DNA from: QWQI01 sp964608915
GTDB lineage: Bacteria > Planctomycetota > Planctomycetia > Isosphaerales > Isosphaeraceae
Assembly: GCA_964608915.1 (NCBI GenBank)
Contig: CAZSQA010000001.1
Location: 1-64,000 of the forward strand
Direction of reading: 5' to 3'
DNA: 64,000 nucleotides
Position 1 is the stretch's first letter. Each line of letters starts with the position of its first letter. The notes below the pieces were generated by a model, which was given only the letters and a program-made list of their open reading frames with translations, was not told where the DNA came from and searched no databases. The translations under genes were made by a program, and so were the position numbers. This document shows, in pieces, positions 36,350-45,907 of this stretch.

Positions 36350-37231
36350 TCAGCCCGATTTTCGGAAGAAGAGCCGTTCGGCCGTCCGCCCGAGGATATC
36401 GGCCCGCTGGTCATCGGTCAGAAAGTCGAGTTTCTTGATCAGATCGATCGAGTCGGCATAAGAATGCTCGACGACCTGAAACGGACAATCGCTTTCCCAC
36501 ATCAACCGGTTCGAACCATAAGCCGCCAACAGTTCGCGAATCATGGGGATGAGGTCATGATAAGGCGGCTTCTTCTTGCCGAGAGCGTAGTAGGCACCGA
36601 TTTTGACGGTCATTTTCTCGTGCTTCGCCAGGTCGCACAGCGCCTTGACTTCGGCGGGGCGAATTTCTCCGTCCACCCCGATGCGGCCGAAGTGGTCGAT
36701 GACGATCGGGGCTCCCGGGTGGATGGTCGCCATGCGGTCCACCTCTTCGAAGCAGGCCGAGTCGATCAGACACGAGATCACCTGGCCGGATCTGGCCGCC
36801 TCGTCGAACATCAGGTCGAAACCAGGCGGTTTCAGCCATGACGCCGGAGGTTGCTTCGCATAACCGGGCGTAATGCGGAAGGCCATGACACCCTTCGGTT
36901 TGAGGGCCTTCATGGCGCGGTCGGGGGCAGGGGCGAGGGGATCGACGATACCCGTGCCGACGAACCGGTCCGGGTAACTGGCGATCATGTCGAGCATGTA
37001 CGAATTGTCGAATTCGTAATAACTCATCTGGATCAGGTTTACGCGTCCCACGCCGACGGGCCGGCATTTGGCCAGCAGTTCCTCGGCCGTGAACGAGGCG
37101 GGCTGCATGTCCGACTTCTTGAACGACGCAGCCAGCGGATATTTCCGGACGTCGGGCGTCCAGACGTGGCTGTGGGCGTCGATGAAAGGCTCGGACTTCG
37201 GATCAAGCGGTGGAACGGGGGCGTCGGGCAT
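36350..37231 (-). CDS. Amidohydrolase family 2 TIM-barrel hydrolase
   Basis: A 293-residue metal-dependent hydrolase. The N-terminal metal site is in FIDAHSHVWTPD (HxH), the central His lies in VIDHFGRIG, and the acidic residue in LMWESDCPFQ. Length and motif order fit the amidohydrolase-2 family, which includes 2-pyrone-4,6-dicarboxylate lactonase and other lactonases or decarboxylases. No signal peptide, so cytosolic. It sits 90 bp downstream of the DUF1501 gene and 56 bp upstream of the Gfo/Idh oxidoreductase; an oxidoreductase plus a lactonase-like hydrolase would fit a sugar oxidation route, though this is inference. Confidence 0.9.
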   Translation of the reverse strand: MPDAPVPPLDPKSEPFIDAHSHVWTPDVRKYPLAASFKKSDMQPASFTAEELLAKCRPVGVGRVNLIQMSYYEFDNSYMLDMIASYPDRFVGTGIVDPLAPAPDRAMKALKPKGVMAFRITPGYAKQPPASWLKPPGFDLMFDEAARSGQVISCLIDSACFEEVDRMATIHPGAPIVIDHFGRIGVDGEIRPAEVKALCDLAKHEKMTVKIGAYYALGKKKPPYHDLIPMIRELLAAYGSNRLMWESDCPFQVVEHSYADSIDLIKKLDFLTDDQRADILGRTAERLFFRKSG

Positions 37232-37321
37232 CGGTGCGTCTTCCGGTCGTTCGGGGCTTTCGGTGAACGGGGCCGGCCAGACCGGTCCGGCCGCCGTTCG
37301 ATCGTTTTTATTTGCGATCGA

Positions 37322-38818
37322 TCAGGCAAGCACTTCACTGAGCACGCGGGCCTCGGCCACGAGGGGCATGGGCCTGCGCTGACGGTCGTAAAGCAGGTCT
37401 TCGTGGTCGTAGCCGAGCAGGTGCAGGGTCGTAGCCAGGATGTCCTTGGGCGAGACGGGATTGTCGACGACGTCGCCGGCGATCTTGTCCGACTTGCCGA
37501 CGATATGCCCGCGCTTGATACCGGCCCCGGCCATGACGACGCTATAGCACCTGGACCAATGATCTCGGCCGCCGCCCGCGACGCTGGTCGCGATTTTCGG
37601 AGTCCGCCCGTGTTCGGAAAGGACCAGAACGACCGTTTCGTCGAGCATGCCTCGGCGGTCGAGGTCGCCGATGAGGCCCGAAAGGGCCATGTCCAGCCCG
37701 GGCAGAAGTTCGTCTTTCATACGGGGGAAGTGGTCCCAGTGGGTGTCCCACCCTGTTCCGGCAAGACCGAATTCGTCCCAGAAGACCGAAACGAACCGGC
37801 CGCCCGCTTCGATCAGACGCCGGGCCGTGAGCGTGGACTGGCCGAACAGCGTCATCCCGTACGATTCGCGAACGGACTTCGGTTCCTGATCGAGGTCGAA
37901 CGCCTTGCGGAACTTCGGCGAATCCAGCAGCCGGTATGCCTGTGCACGCTCGCGATCCGCCCCGGCGGCCGTGTCGGACGCTTCCGTCCGCCGCAGGTCT
38001 TCGACTTGCTCGAGCAGAGATTTGCGCCGGTCGAGCCTGTCCAGTGCCAGGTCGCTGGCGGCGGCTTCGTTCAGGCCGGGCAGTCGAAGCCGGCTTTCGG
38101 GCGTGACGTCGCGGTAAAATTCGAAGTCGTCCCAGACCTTGTCCGTCAGCGTCTTCCGGGCCTTCTTCGTGCCGCCGCCGACGAATTCGGTCCATGTCGG
38201 ATCATAAGTCGTGCCGAGGAAGCCGCCATAAGGGCCGGCTCGAGCCACTTCGCCGATCCGCTGCGACGAGAACGCCCATGGCAAACCCATATTGCGGGGC
38301 ATCGGCGGAATCACGCCTGGATTCTCGCGAGCGTCCAGATAATCGACGAGCGATCCCAGATAGGGCCAGTGGTCCGGGTCGTGCGGATTGAGTTCCATCG
38401 GCAGGGTGACGCGGGGGTTGCCCGTCATCGCGTAAGCCACGCCATGCACGGGATATTGATGCGTCACGCTGCGGATGACCGTAAGCCGGTCCATGATCTT
38501 CGCCGTATTCGGCATCAGTTCGTTGACGAACACTCCGGGAAGGTTCGTCGGTATCACGCCCAGCTCGCCCCTGATCCCTTCCGGGGCGCCCGGTTTCGGG
38601 TCGAACGTTTCGAGCTGGCTGTGCGAACCGTAAAGAAACAGGCAGATGACGTTTTTCGCCTTGACGGCACGTGCGTCCGAGCCACGCGATCTGGCTGGAG
38701 CCGCTTCGGCCCTGAACGGCAGGCTCGATGCGGTCAGACCGGCCCCTGACACCTTGATGAGATCGCGGCGGCTGAGCCCGTTGCACAGGCGTTTGACATG
38801 TCCGTTGACGGTCAGCAT
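37322..38818 (-). CDS. DUF1501 protein, Tat-exported, without DUF1553 partner
   Basis: The third DUF1501 protein (498 residues). The Tat-like signal is LSRRDLIKVSGAGLTASSLPF. Shared blocks: VICLFLYGSHSQLETFDPKPG, TVIRSVTHQYPVHGVAYAMTG, VLVLSEHGRTPKI and GGGRDHWSRCYSVVMAGAGIKRG. It has the same architecture as those at 3236 and 8290 but is clearly divergent and lacks an adjacent cytochrome gene. It heads a minus-strand group with the amidohydrolase, Gfo/Idh oxidoreductase and methyltransferase. Export is inferred from the signal; the reaction of the family is not established. Confidence 0.93.
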   Translation of the reverse strand: MLTVNGHVKRLCNGLSRRDLIKVSGAGLTASSLPFRAEAAPARSRGSDARAVKAKNVICLFLYGSHSQLETFDPKPGAPEGIRGELGVIPTNLPGVFVNELMPNTAKIMDRLTVIRSVTHQYPVHGVAYAMTGNPRVTLPMELNPHDPDHWPYLGSLVDYLDARENPGVIPPMPRNMGLPWAFSSQRIGEVARAGPYGGFLGTTYDPTWTEFVGGGTKKARKTLTDKVWDDFEFYRDVTPESRLRLPGLNEAAASDLALDRLDRRKSLLEQVEDLRRTEASDTAAGADRERAQAYRLLDSPKFRKAFDLDQEPKSVRESYGMTLFGQSTLTARRLIEAGGRFVSVFWDEFGLAGTGWDTHWDHFPRMKDELLPGLDMALSGLIGDLDRRGMLDETVVLVLSEHGRTPKIATSVAGGGRDHWSRCYSVVMAGAGIKRGHIVGKSDKIAGDVVDNPVSPKDILATTLHLLGYDHEDLLYDRQRRPMPLVAEARVLSEVLA

Positions 38819-39624
38819 GGGAACGAGTCCTGTCCTGGCGGAAGGTACGTGCGGACAGCGTAAGGCATCGAGGCAGTCGAATCGTCTAAGGCGGCAGGCG
38901 GGTGCCGGGAGTCGTCGGGAGCGACTAAACCACAGCGTTCATCAGATTATATCGGACAGGCGTGATTGTTCAACGACCGAATTCCGGACCGTCTCGAGAA
39001 TCTTCCGACGCCCGATTCGGCATCGGCCATTCATTCGAAGCAGAATGAACCGGGAAGCGGGTTGCGGACGAAGCCGCGTTCTTTTCCGAACGTCGAAGCG
39101 ATCGGTTCCTCGGCTTTTTCGATCTTCGTGACCGAGTCGATCGATAGAGGCCTGTGGAGCTGATCTGGGGACGTTCGAGATGCGGAATCGAAAAAAGTGC
39201 GATCGAACTTTTCGGATCATTTCGAGGGCTACATGAAGGGACGCGAACTCCGAACGCTCATCGGGACTTCGGCTTCGGGCTTCGCAGTCCGGTCGATCGC
39301 GGCAATCGCGCGTTCATAACGCCGATGTTCGGATTCTCCGTCTCACATATTTTCGGAGGCGATTTTTTGACAGGCTTGGCGTAAGTGACTCGTCAGGATA
39401 AGATCTTTTCTGGGATCGGAGATTTCTCCTGCCGTTTCGGTTCGGACCCGGGTCGAATCGGGTTCGCGACGCGGGCCGCTCGTGATGCAGCCGACGGTTC
39501 GGGTTTCGTTCGGCTCGGCGTGATTTCCGATGCTTGCCGGACACGACGCATAGACCATTTTTCAAGGCGAATATTGCCCTGACGGATATGATCCACCAGG
39601 GCATTCCGATCGGATCGGGAATCG
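38819..39624. other. Long intergenic stretch without a supported gene
   Basis: About 800 bp between a minus-strand DUF1501 gene and a plus-strand lipoprotein gene. Open frames on both strands are short, overlap each other and lack ribosome binding sites. No RNA gene or long repeat was seen. It may hold the promoters of both flanking units. Confidence 0.5.
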
Positions 39625-39861
39625 ATGCTTCCACACCCGCGACGGGGCTTTCTCTGCGCCATGCTTTCCGCCATTTCGATATCGTTCACTGGCTGCGGCA
39701 ATGCCGAGGTCGGTTCGATACAGGCGGGTCCTGACGGCGGCGAGCCGTCGAAGTCCAAAACCGAGGGCCGTTTCAAGGAATCGGCTCCTCCCCGGCCAGC
39801 TCGCGGCAAAACGGCCAAGGGCAAGCCCGACACGGCTGACGAAGGTGTCGAAACCCGTTAA
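39625..39861 (+). CDS. Small planctomycete lipoprotein
   Basis: A 78-residue product with a signal peptide ending in the lipobox SFTGC (about residues 20-24), followed by a short polar, Gly/Lys/Pro-rich tail (NAEVGSIQAGPDGGEPSK). Small lipoproteins of this kind often sit beside DUF1559 pseudopilin genes in planctomycetes, and one lies 78 bp downstream here. A second Met 12 codons in is a possible start and would give a more standard signal length. Function unknown; a role in assembly or anchoring of the pseudopilin is a guess from the neighbour. Confidence 0.7.
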   Translation: MLPHPRRGFLCAMLSAISISFTGCGNAEVGSIQAGPDGGEPSKSKTEGRFKESAPPRPARGKTAKGKPDTADEGVETR

Positions 39862-39938
39862 TTCGTCGTGTGCACGACACCTCATCGGGCCGTGCCACGT
39901 TCGTCGAATCCGAATCGTACCAATTTCCGGAGTATTTC

Positions 39939-40976
39939 ATGCGTCGAATCGACCCTGCCAGACATCGTAGCGCGTTCACGCTCATCGAGCTGCTCGTCGT
40001 CATCGCGATCATCGCAGTCCTCATTTCGCTACTTCTCCCCGCGGTGCAGTCTGCCCGTGAAGCCGCCCGCCGGGCCCAGTGCGTCAACAATCTCAAGCAG
40101 CTCGCACTGGCCGCGGCCAATTACGAATCGAACAACGGCAATCTGCCTGGCGGGAATTACACGTCCCGTCGCAGTTCCGACAACGCCGTTCGCGAAGGCG
40201 GCAACGTCTTCGTCCGCCTCCAGCCTTTCATCGAAGGCCAGCCGAATTACAACCTCTACAACTTCGCCATGTCGACCGGCTCGGCCCAGAATATCACGCT
40301 CGCCGGCATCGGCGTGGCCAGCCTGTGGTGTCCGAGCGATCCGATCGTTTCGCAGTCGATGCCGATCGACACAGCCAGCTATGTCGTGCCGCCGGGCACA
40401 TCCTGGAAACAGTCCTTCACCAGCTACGCCGGTAGTCAGGGCACGTGGGGGTTGCGGATCCGCGACACCGACGCGACCTTTTCAACCCGCGTCGCCAGCA
40501 TGAACGGCGTCGTTTTCGGCCATTCCGCGGTGACGATCGCCCAGATCACCGACGGTACGAGCAACACGATCATCTTCGGCGAGCACGGCCACTCGCTGCT
40601 TGACCAGTCCGTCGTCGACGATTACCACTGGTGGAATTCCGCCTATTATGCCGACACCACGTTCGAAGGTTACTATCCGCTGAACATGCACAGGAAGAAC
40701 GTCGGCACGGTGTCGCAAGTCGGCGGGTATGACTTCTACGCGATGAACGCCTCCAGCTTCCATCCCGGCGGCGCGAATTTCGCATTCGTCGACGGCTCCG
40801 TGAAGTTTCTCAAGGACACAGTGCAGTCCTGGCCGATTACGGCAGGCAACTCGCCCTCCGTGGCCTGGGATGCGACCAACCGTATTTATAGCGTCGTTCC
40901 CGGGGGAACCGTCGGTGTCTATCAGGCATTGACGACCCGCAATCGTGGCGAAGTGATCAGCGCCGATGCATATTGA
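39939..40976 (+). CDS. DUF1559 pseudopilin-like protein with H-X9-DG motif
   Basis: From the ATG at 39939, which has GGAG 8 nt upstream, the protein is 345 residues long. Residues 13-35 are a type IV pilin-like prepilin segment (SAFTLIELLVVIAIIAVLIS) with the Glu five residues after the cleavage site. The DUF1559 domain follows: REAARRAQCVNNLKQLALA, then the C-terminal H-X9-DG signature (HPGGANFAFVDG) and SVKFL. Planctomycetes carry dozens of these; they are thought to be exported by type II/IV-pilus-like machinery, with unknown function. The small lipoprotein gene lies upstream. The long out-of-frame ORF over this gene is a shadow. Confidence 0.93.
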   Translation: MRRIDPARHRSAFTLIELLVVIAIIAVLISLLLPAVQSAREAARRAQCVNNLKQLALAAANYESNNGNLPGGNYTSRRSSDNAVREGGNVFVRLQPFIEGQPNYNLYNFAMSTGSAQNITLAGIGVASLWCPSDPIVSQSMPIDTASYVVPPGTSWKQSFTSYAGSQGTWGLRIRDTDATFSTRVASMNGVVFGHSAVTIAQITDGTSNTIIFGEHGHSLLDQSVVDDYHWWNSAYYADTTFEGYYPLNMHRKNVGTVSQVGGYDFYAMNASSFHPGGANFAFVDGSVKFLKDTVQSWPITAGNSPSVAWDATNRIYSVVPGGTVGVYQALTTRNRGEVISADAY

Positions 40977-40997
40977 CACTCGCTGAGCAGCTGGCGA

Positions 40998-41819
40998 TCA
41001 GAGGTCGTCGCTGGCAGGGAAAAAAGGCTGACCCCTGGCGGGCAGCTTGCCGGATTGCCCCGGGCGGATCGATTCGATTCGCACCGGGGCTCCTTTTTCG
41101 CCCCTTTCGATCACGAGCACGAACGAATTGCCGAGCACGCTCCATTTGTCGCCTTCGACGACGAAAGCCGTGGCTTCGTCGATCCCGATGCCCGTCAGTT
41201 GCGGCTTCTCCGCGATCACGCCGATCAACCGGTTGAGGCGGCTTCTTCTCAGAAAGTGCTGATCGACGACCACGTGAGGCAAGAAGCCGAAGCCTTCGCC
41301 CAGGCTCGCCGTCGTCCGGCCGCCTGTGATCATCACGTCGCTCATGATCGCCGCCCCGGCGGAAGTGCCACCGATCACGCCGCCACGTTCCAGCAGCGCA
41401 TCGAAAGCCTTCTCCGCAGCGGTACCGCGATAGGCTTCCGTCAATCTCGATTGATCGCCGCCGCTGAACCATACCGCTGTCGCCTCATCGACCGTCTTCG
41501 TGAATTCGGCGGAATTCGCCGTATCCCGAGACCTCGTGTGCAGCAGCTTCAGACTGGCCGGCCCCAATTTGCGCCATTCCTTCAAATAATCGTCGTGCTC
41601 TTCAGGCTTGTCCGCATATTCGCTGGCCGTCGGAATGACGACGATTCGGGCCGATTTGCCGCCAGCGAGTTCCATGAATTTCGCCCGGACCGAGTCGGGC
41701 ATGCCGCCGCCGCCGACGATCACCAGCGAACCTTTTCGGGCGGAATCCTGAGCATCGCAGAACCCGGTTCGAAGAAGTACCAGGAGAGCGGCCGTGAATA
41801 CGAATCGAAATGCGTTCAT
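40998..41819 (-). CDS. Cyanophycinase-like serine peptidase (S51 family), exported
   Basis: From the ATG at 41819 the product has 273 residues with a signal peptide (to about residue 23, ending CDA). The S51 features are GSLVIVGGGGMPD at the start of the domain, the glutamine-type substrate pocket AVWFSGGDQSRL, and GVIGGTSAGAAIMSD containing the nucleophile Ser; HFLRRSRLNRL supplies a His. Cyanophycinases degrade the Asp/Arg storage polymer; extracellular forms can act on external polymer. No cyanophycin synthetase is in the window, so a broader dipeptidase role is as likely. It converges with the DUF1559 gene with 21 bp between stops. Confidence 0.88.
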   Translation of the reverse strand: MNAFRFVFTAALLVLLRTGFCDAQDSARKGSLVIVGGGGMPDSVRAKFMELAGGKSARIVVIPTASEYADKPEEHDDYLKEWRKLGPASLKLLHTRSRDTANSAEFTKTVDEATAVWFSGGDQSRLTEAYRGTAAEKAFDALLERGGVIGGTSAGAAIMSDVMITGGRTTASLGEGFGFLPHVVVDQHFLRRSRLNRLIGVIAEKPQLTGIGIDEATAFVVEGDKWSVLGNSFVLVIERGEKGAPVRIESIRPGQSGKLPARGQPFFPASDDL

Positions 41820-41992
41820 TCGAGTAGTCTCGTTCCGGATGTTCGGCCTGAAGGCCATTTCCAGATGTCAATCGGTCTGAGCGTCGGTCATCGGCAACTG
41901 GTCTTGCGGACATTCCAGCACATTTTTACGGAATTCGCCAGCGGCGATCGAACGATTCGAATCAGGTGCGGCCGTTCGATCGTTCCCCATGA

Positions 41993-43216
41993 TCACCGGC
42001 GATCATTTCGCGGGTTTTCGTACCAGATCACGCCGAGGCCGTCTTTCTCTTCGCAGGTCAGGACATCCAGGTCGCCGTCGTCGTCCAGGTCCAGCGTTCG
42101 GATCAGGTCGAATTTCGTGCCTGCGGGGCCTCCCAGTGGTTTGATCTTCCATTGACCGTCGCGGGTTCCCTCAAGCCACACGATGCCTTCGAGATCACCC
42201 TGCGCGCCTTCGCACGTGAATACGAGATCCGCCCGGCCATCGCCGTTCAGATCGGCGATCTTTACCGCTTTGGCTTCCCCCATGCCTTGAGGGGCCAGCC
42301 GCACGATGCGCTCGTCCCAGCCGCCATCGGCTTTGCGAAAACAGAGCACGATATCGCGCGGTTTCACGGCCACGGCCAGGTCGAGCCGTCCGTCGCCGTC
42401 GATATCTCCCAGGTCGGCGAACATGGCTTCACGCCCCAGGGCACCGACTGAGCGTTCTTTCCAGGCGGATGATTCGTCGTTCGGATTTTCCAGCCAGAAA
42501 GCTCCGGTGCGAACGCCTTTGCGGTCCGTCAGGACGACGTCCGGATCGCCGTCGGAATCCAAGTCCTGCGCGATTAGAGACATGATCCAGCCGGCGTCTC
42601 TGAGCTTACGGAAACCTGGTGATTGGTGTCCGATGCGAGATACCGGCAATCGCAGAAGCCCTACGGCGGCCTGATCGTTTTTCGATCCCAGAACCAGGCA
42701 AGGCGATCGCGGGCCGCTGCCTTTCAGCGGCAAAGCCTGCATCCAGGCCTGCTTGCCCTGCGTCGCCGGGATCGCCTGCGTGGTCCATTGCGATTCATCG
42801 AGAACGCTTGAGGACTTCGACTTTAGCCGATGCAGAAAAACGGTTCTCGTGCTGCCTTCACAGCACGAGACGACATCCAGGCTGCCGTCGCCATCGAAAT
42901 CGACGAAAACGGCGTCTTCGGGGGCCGCGACTTTCCCGACGGTCACACGTGGCCATGGTTTTCGGACGTTCGCCGGGCCGGGGTTCCGATAGACCTTCAC
43001 CTCGCCCGATTCTTCCCACCCGGTGACGATGTCCGAAAGTCCGTCGCCGTCGATATCACCCAGGCCGACACCGTCGGCCCCCCGGCTCGAATCGTCGATC
43101 GTATGGCGAGCCCAGGTCGGGCCCGCGGCACGCTCCGCCATGAGGATCTCAGCCGGCATAGCCGCCTGGCACAGACAAGTCATCGTGTAAGTTAGGCACA
43201 CGAGCGGGACGATCAT
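41993..43216 (-). CDS. Exported FG-GAP/VCBS-repeat protein
   Basis: A 407-residue protein with a short signal peptide (VPLVCLTYTMTCLCQAAM) and a good GAGGAAAG ribosome binding site. Throughout it carries Asp-rich FG-GAP/VCBS motifs such as GLGDIDGDGLSDIVTG, VDFDGDGSLDVVSC, DLDSDGDPDVVLTD, DIDGDGRLDLAV, DLNGDGRADLVF and DLDDDGDLDVLT, about six blades, consistent with a calcium-binding beta-propeller. Such exported propellers act as binding or scaffold proteins on the cell surface. It stands alone on the minus strand, 173 bp upstream of the cyanophycinase-like gene. No enzymatic motif seen. Confidence 0.9.
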   Translation of the reverse strand: MIVPLVCLTYTMTCLCQAAMPAEILMAERAAGPTWARHTIDDSSRGADGVGLGDIDGDGLSDIVTGWEESGEVKVYRNPGPANVRKPWPRVTVGKVAAPEDAVFVDFDGDGSLDVVSCCEGSTRTVFLHRLKSKSSSVLDESQWTTQAIPATQGKQAWMQALPLKGSGPRSPCLVLGSKNDQAAVGLLRLPVSRIGHQSPGFRKLRDAGWIMSLIAQDLDSDGDPDVVLTDRKGVRTGAFWLENPNDESSAWKERSVGALGREAMFADLGDIDGDGRLDLAVAVKPRDIVLCFRKADGGWDERIVRLAPQGMGEAKAVKIADLNGDGRADLVFTCEGAQGDLEGIVWLEGTRDGQWKIKPLGGPAGTKFDLIRTLDLDDDGDLDVLTCEEKDGLGVIWYENPRNDRR

Positions 43217-43654
43217 CTTGCTTTCCTCTCATAACCATTCGCAGGCTAGTCATGCGTGGCGTTCGATCCCTCAATGATTTCGGAAACGCTCCTTCGGCGG
43301 AAGTGGTCAAGGCAAGTTGAAGTAACGAATTCTGCCGGTTGACGGCGATTTACCGAACGCCGCGGGTTTCGCCAGCGCAGATGAACACCCGGTGGCCGCG
43401 TCCGTTCATCGAATGAAACGCACCGGTTGCGGGCATGCCTGACGATACGCGAATCCGGCCGCATGATCTCGGTGCATCCGTTCCTGGTATGCCAGTTACG
43501 TCGACGATGCCGTTCCGATTCGGCCGCGCGTGATGACGAATCGAAACTTTATGGGCACTCACTTCGGGATTTTTGTCCTAGATTCCCTCGCCGGTAATGA
43601 TCGCCCCCCGGGGCGACGAAAGGATGCATCAAGACGGGTCAGGACTGGTTCTAC
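43217..43654. other. Divergent intergenic region
   Basis: Roughly 440 bp between the FG-GAP gene (minus) and the acyltransferase gene (plus). One short GC hairpin (TCGCCCC/GGGGCGA, about 43602-43617) precedes the latter. No gene supported. Confidence 0.45.
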
Positions 43655-45742
43655 ATGAATACGAGAACGATCGCGTATCGTCCGGAAATTGACGGCCTCA
43701 GGGCGATCTGCGTTCTGGGTGTGATCGCGTTCCACGCGAACCTCGGCTTTTCGGGCGGGTTCGTGGGCGTCGATGTCTTTTTCGTCATCTCCGGATTCCT
43801 GATCTCGAAGATCGTGATTTCCGAGATACGAACCGGCGAGTTCAGTCTGATCGGCTTCTGGGAGCGTCGCATCCGGCGCATCTTTCCCGCCGTCCTGTTC
43901 ATGCAGGCCACCGTTCTGGCTCTGGGCTTCCTTCTCTATTTCCCTGTCGATTACTACAACCTGCTCGTCGCGAGCCGGTATCTCATTCTGGGCGTGCCGA
44001 ATTTCTATTACTGGTCCTCGCTCAATTATTTCACCGACAGCGGCACGATGTTCCCCCTGCTGCACACGTGGTCTCTGGGGGTCGAAGAGCAATTCTACGT
44101 ACTGTTTCCGATCGTTATGGTCATCCTCATGCGGCGCTGGCCCGACAGGGTTACGCTCGTGCTCCTGATCGCCGCGGCCCTGTCCTTCGGCGTGAATGTC
44201 CATCAGACGAGTTCGGGCCAGTCTGCCACGGCCTTTTTCCTGCTCCCGGCCAGGGCCTGGGAGCTGCTGCTGGGATGCATGCTGACGCTCGTCAACCCGC
44301 TCGAATCGCTCAACGCCCGGCGTCGGGAGTGGTTTTCCGTCATCGGTCTCGGCGGGATCCTGGCCGCCATGGTGACGTTCGACGAGGCCATGGCGTTTCC
44401 CGGTGCGAACGCCCTTGTGCCCGTCCTCGCAGCCTGTCTGTTCATCGCGGCCAATGCCCCTGAACCGACTCGCAGCGGGCGGCTTCTCGCAAGGCCCGGT
44501 TTCGTGACCATCGGCAAGATGTCGTTTTCGCTTTATCTGTGGCATTGGCCCCTCATCGCTTTCGCGAATCTTTATTTTCCGGATCAGCGGTGGCTCGGGC
44601 CTATTGCGGCTCTGGCGAGCGTTCCCGTTGCCCATTTCGCCTGGCGGCGCATCGAAGAGCCGTTCCGCAGGAAGAACGTCTTCGTCACTCAGGCTGCCGT
44701 TTTCCGGTTCTTCCTGGCGGCGAATCTGGGCCTTTTCGCCTACACGCAAGTCGGCAAATGGACGAACGGATTTCATCAGCGGGTGTACGCCCTGCCTCAC
44801 TCGGCTCGCGAAATCTATCTGGCCAGTCAGGACGATTTCACCTTCCTTCCCGTGGGAACCTGCACTCAGGATGACTTTCTGGCCGGCATGACCGAGACGC
44901 TCGGCGCCGATGCACATGGCGGGCCGGCTTTCTTTCTGTGGGGCGACAGCCATGCGATGGCCGTCAGCCGCACGGTCGACGAAGTCGCCCGGGAACGGGG
45001 AGTCAGCGGCCTGTATGCCTTTTCGCTCGGGCTCAATATCGTTCCTCGAGGCGACTCCGCACACCCGTCCGCTTCGAAATATCCGCCGAACACTGCGGAA
45101 ACCAATGCCCGCATTCTGGAGAAGATCGAATCGAGCGGAATCCGCCATCTCGTGCTCATCAGCCGGTGGGCACACCATCTGAATTACCCGCAGGGCCCGG
45201 ATGATCTGGTCAATTTCGTGCGGTTCGTTCGCGAGCGGTGCCCGGAACTGACGGTGCATATCGTCGACGAAGTCCCCGAGCATCGCTATGTGCGCAGGAC
45301 GTTCTACTACCAGTCTGTCCTCTCTTCGGCCTTCGGCTGGCCGTTCCGCTTCTGGCCTACCGATCGGCAGGATTACGACGCGATGATTCAGCCGATCGAG
45401 GCGGCCTTGTCCCGTATCGACGATCCTCAGGTCGTCCGAATGAGGATCGCTGACCGGTTTTTCGACGCCGACGGCCAACTCGCCTTTCGCGACGGCATTC
45501 GCAGCTATTACATCGACGAAGATCACCTCTCCGTCTACGGCTCCGAACGGCTGATGCGGCCTTTGATCGAAGACCTGTTGAGCAGCGTCGCGGATTCGAG
45601 CGATCTTGCTCCAGTTGTCCGGCACGATGCGGACCCCCGACTCGCCCGGAAACCCCCGCATGGAGCAATGCTCGACCATCGCAATGCCCGCAAACCCGTC
45701 ACTGCCTTTCCCGCTGCTCAGGGGCCCATGCGAAGCAATTGA
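43655..45742 (+). CDS. Acyltransferase-3 membrane protein with C-terminal SGNH domain
   Basis: A 695-residue OafA/YrhL-type O-acyltransferase. The first 370 residues hold about ten transmembrane segments, starting RPEIDGLRAICVLGVIAFH, with the conserved GVDVFFVISGFLISKI, FWERRIRRIFPA and LLHTWSLGVEEQFY motifs. From about residue 410 comes an SGNH-hydrolase domain with the nucleophile in FFLWGDSHAMA and a C-terminal DEDHLSVYGSERL, the Asp-x-x-His pair. These proteins acetylate surface polysaccharides; the SGNH part completes transfer outside the membrane. No polysaccharide cluster is around it. A long antisense frame covers the gene but lacks any protein family. Confidence 0.95.
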   Translation: MNTRTIAYRPEIDGLRAICVLGVIAFHANLGFSGGFVGVDVFFVISGFLISKIVISEIRTGEFSLIGFWERRIRRIFPAVLFMQATVLALGFLLYFPVDYYNLLVASRYLILGVPNFYYWSSLNYFTDSGTMFPLLHTWSLGVEEQFYVLFPIVMVILMRRWPDRVTLVLLIAAALSFGVNVHQTSSGQSATAFFLLPARAWELLLGCMLTLVNPLESLNARRREWFSVIGLGGILAAMVTFDEAMAFPGANALVPVLAACLFIAANAPEPTRSGRLLARPGFVTIGKMSFSLYLWHWPLIAFANLYFPDQRWLGPIAALASVPVAHFAWRRIEEPFRRKNVFVTQAAVFRFFLAANLGLFAYTQVGKWTNGFHQRVYALPHSAREIYLASQDDFTFLPVGTCTQDDFLAGMTETLGADAHGGPAFFLWGDSHAMAVSRTVDEVARERGVSGLYAFSLGLNIVPRGDSAHPSASKYPPNTAETNARILEKIESSGIRHLVLISRWAHHLNYPQGPDDLVNFVRFVRERCPELTVHIVDEVPEHRYVRRTFYYQSVLSSAFGWPFRFWPTDRQDYDAMIQPIEAALSRIDDPQVVRMRIADRFFDADGQLAFRDGIRSYYIDEDHLSVYGSERLMRPLIEDLLSSVADSSDLAPVVRHDADPRLARKPPHGAMLDHRNARKPVTAFPAAQGPMRSN

Positions 45743-45873
45743 CCAGCGACCTGAATGCGTCAGGAGATTTTCGCGATCAGGCCGAAAATGCGCTTGCCCG
45801 GGCGTTCCTGTTCAACCGTACGGTAATTCGTGTTCGCCTTAAGGATCTTTCGGAACCGAAATTTTCTAACCGC

Positions 45874-45901
45874 TTGACAATGTATCAAAGACTGATACAT
45901 T
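45874..45901 (+). promoter_or_regulatory. Promoter with internal operator, probably leaderless
   Basis: TTGACA (45874-45879), 16-bp spacer, TACATT (45896-45901). A perfect 9-bp inverted repeat, AATGTATCA/TGATACATT with a 5-bp spacer (45879-45901), covers the spacer and the -10 box. The ATG at 45908 follows 6 nt after the -10 box, so transcription should start at or next to the start codon. Confidence 0.82.
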
Positions 45902-45907
45902 GAGATT

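Noticed and set aside
43559..45679. A 706-codon open frame antisense to the acyltransferase gene
   Set aside because: Composition is Arg/Glu/His/Gly-rich as expected from GC-rich codon bias on the opposite strand; the sense frame carries complete family motifs.
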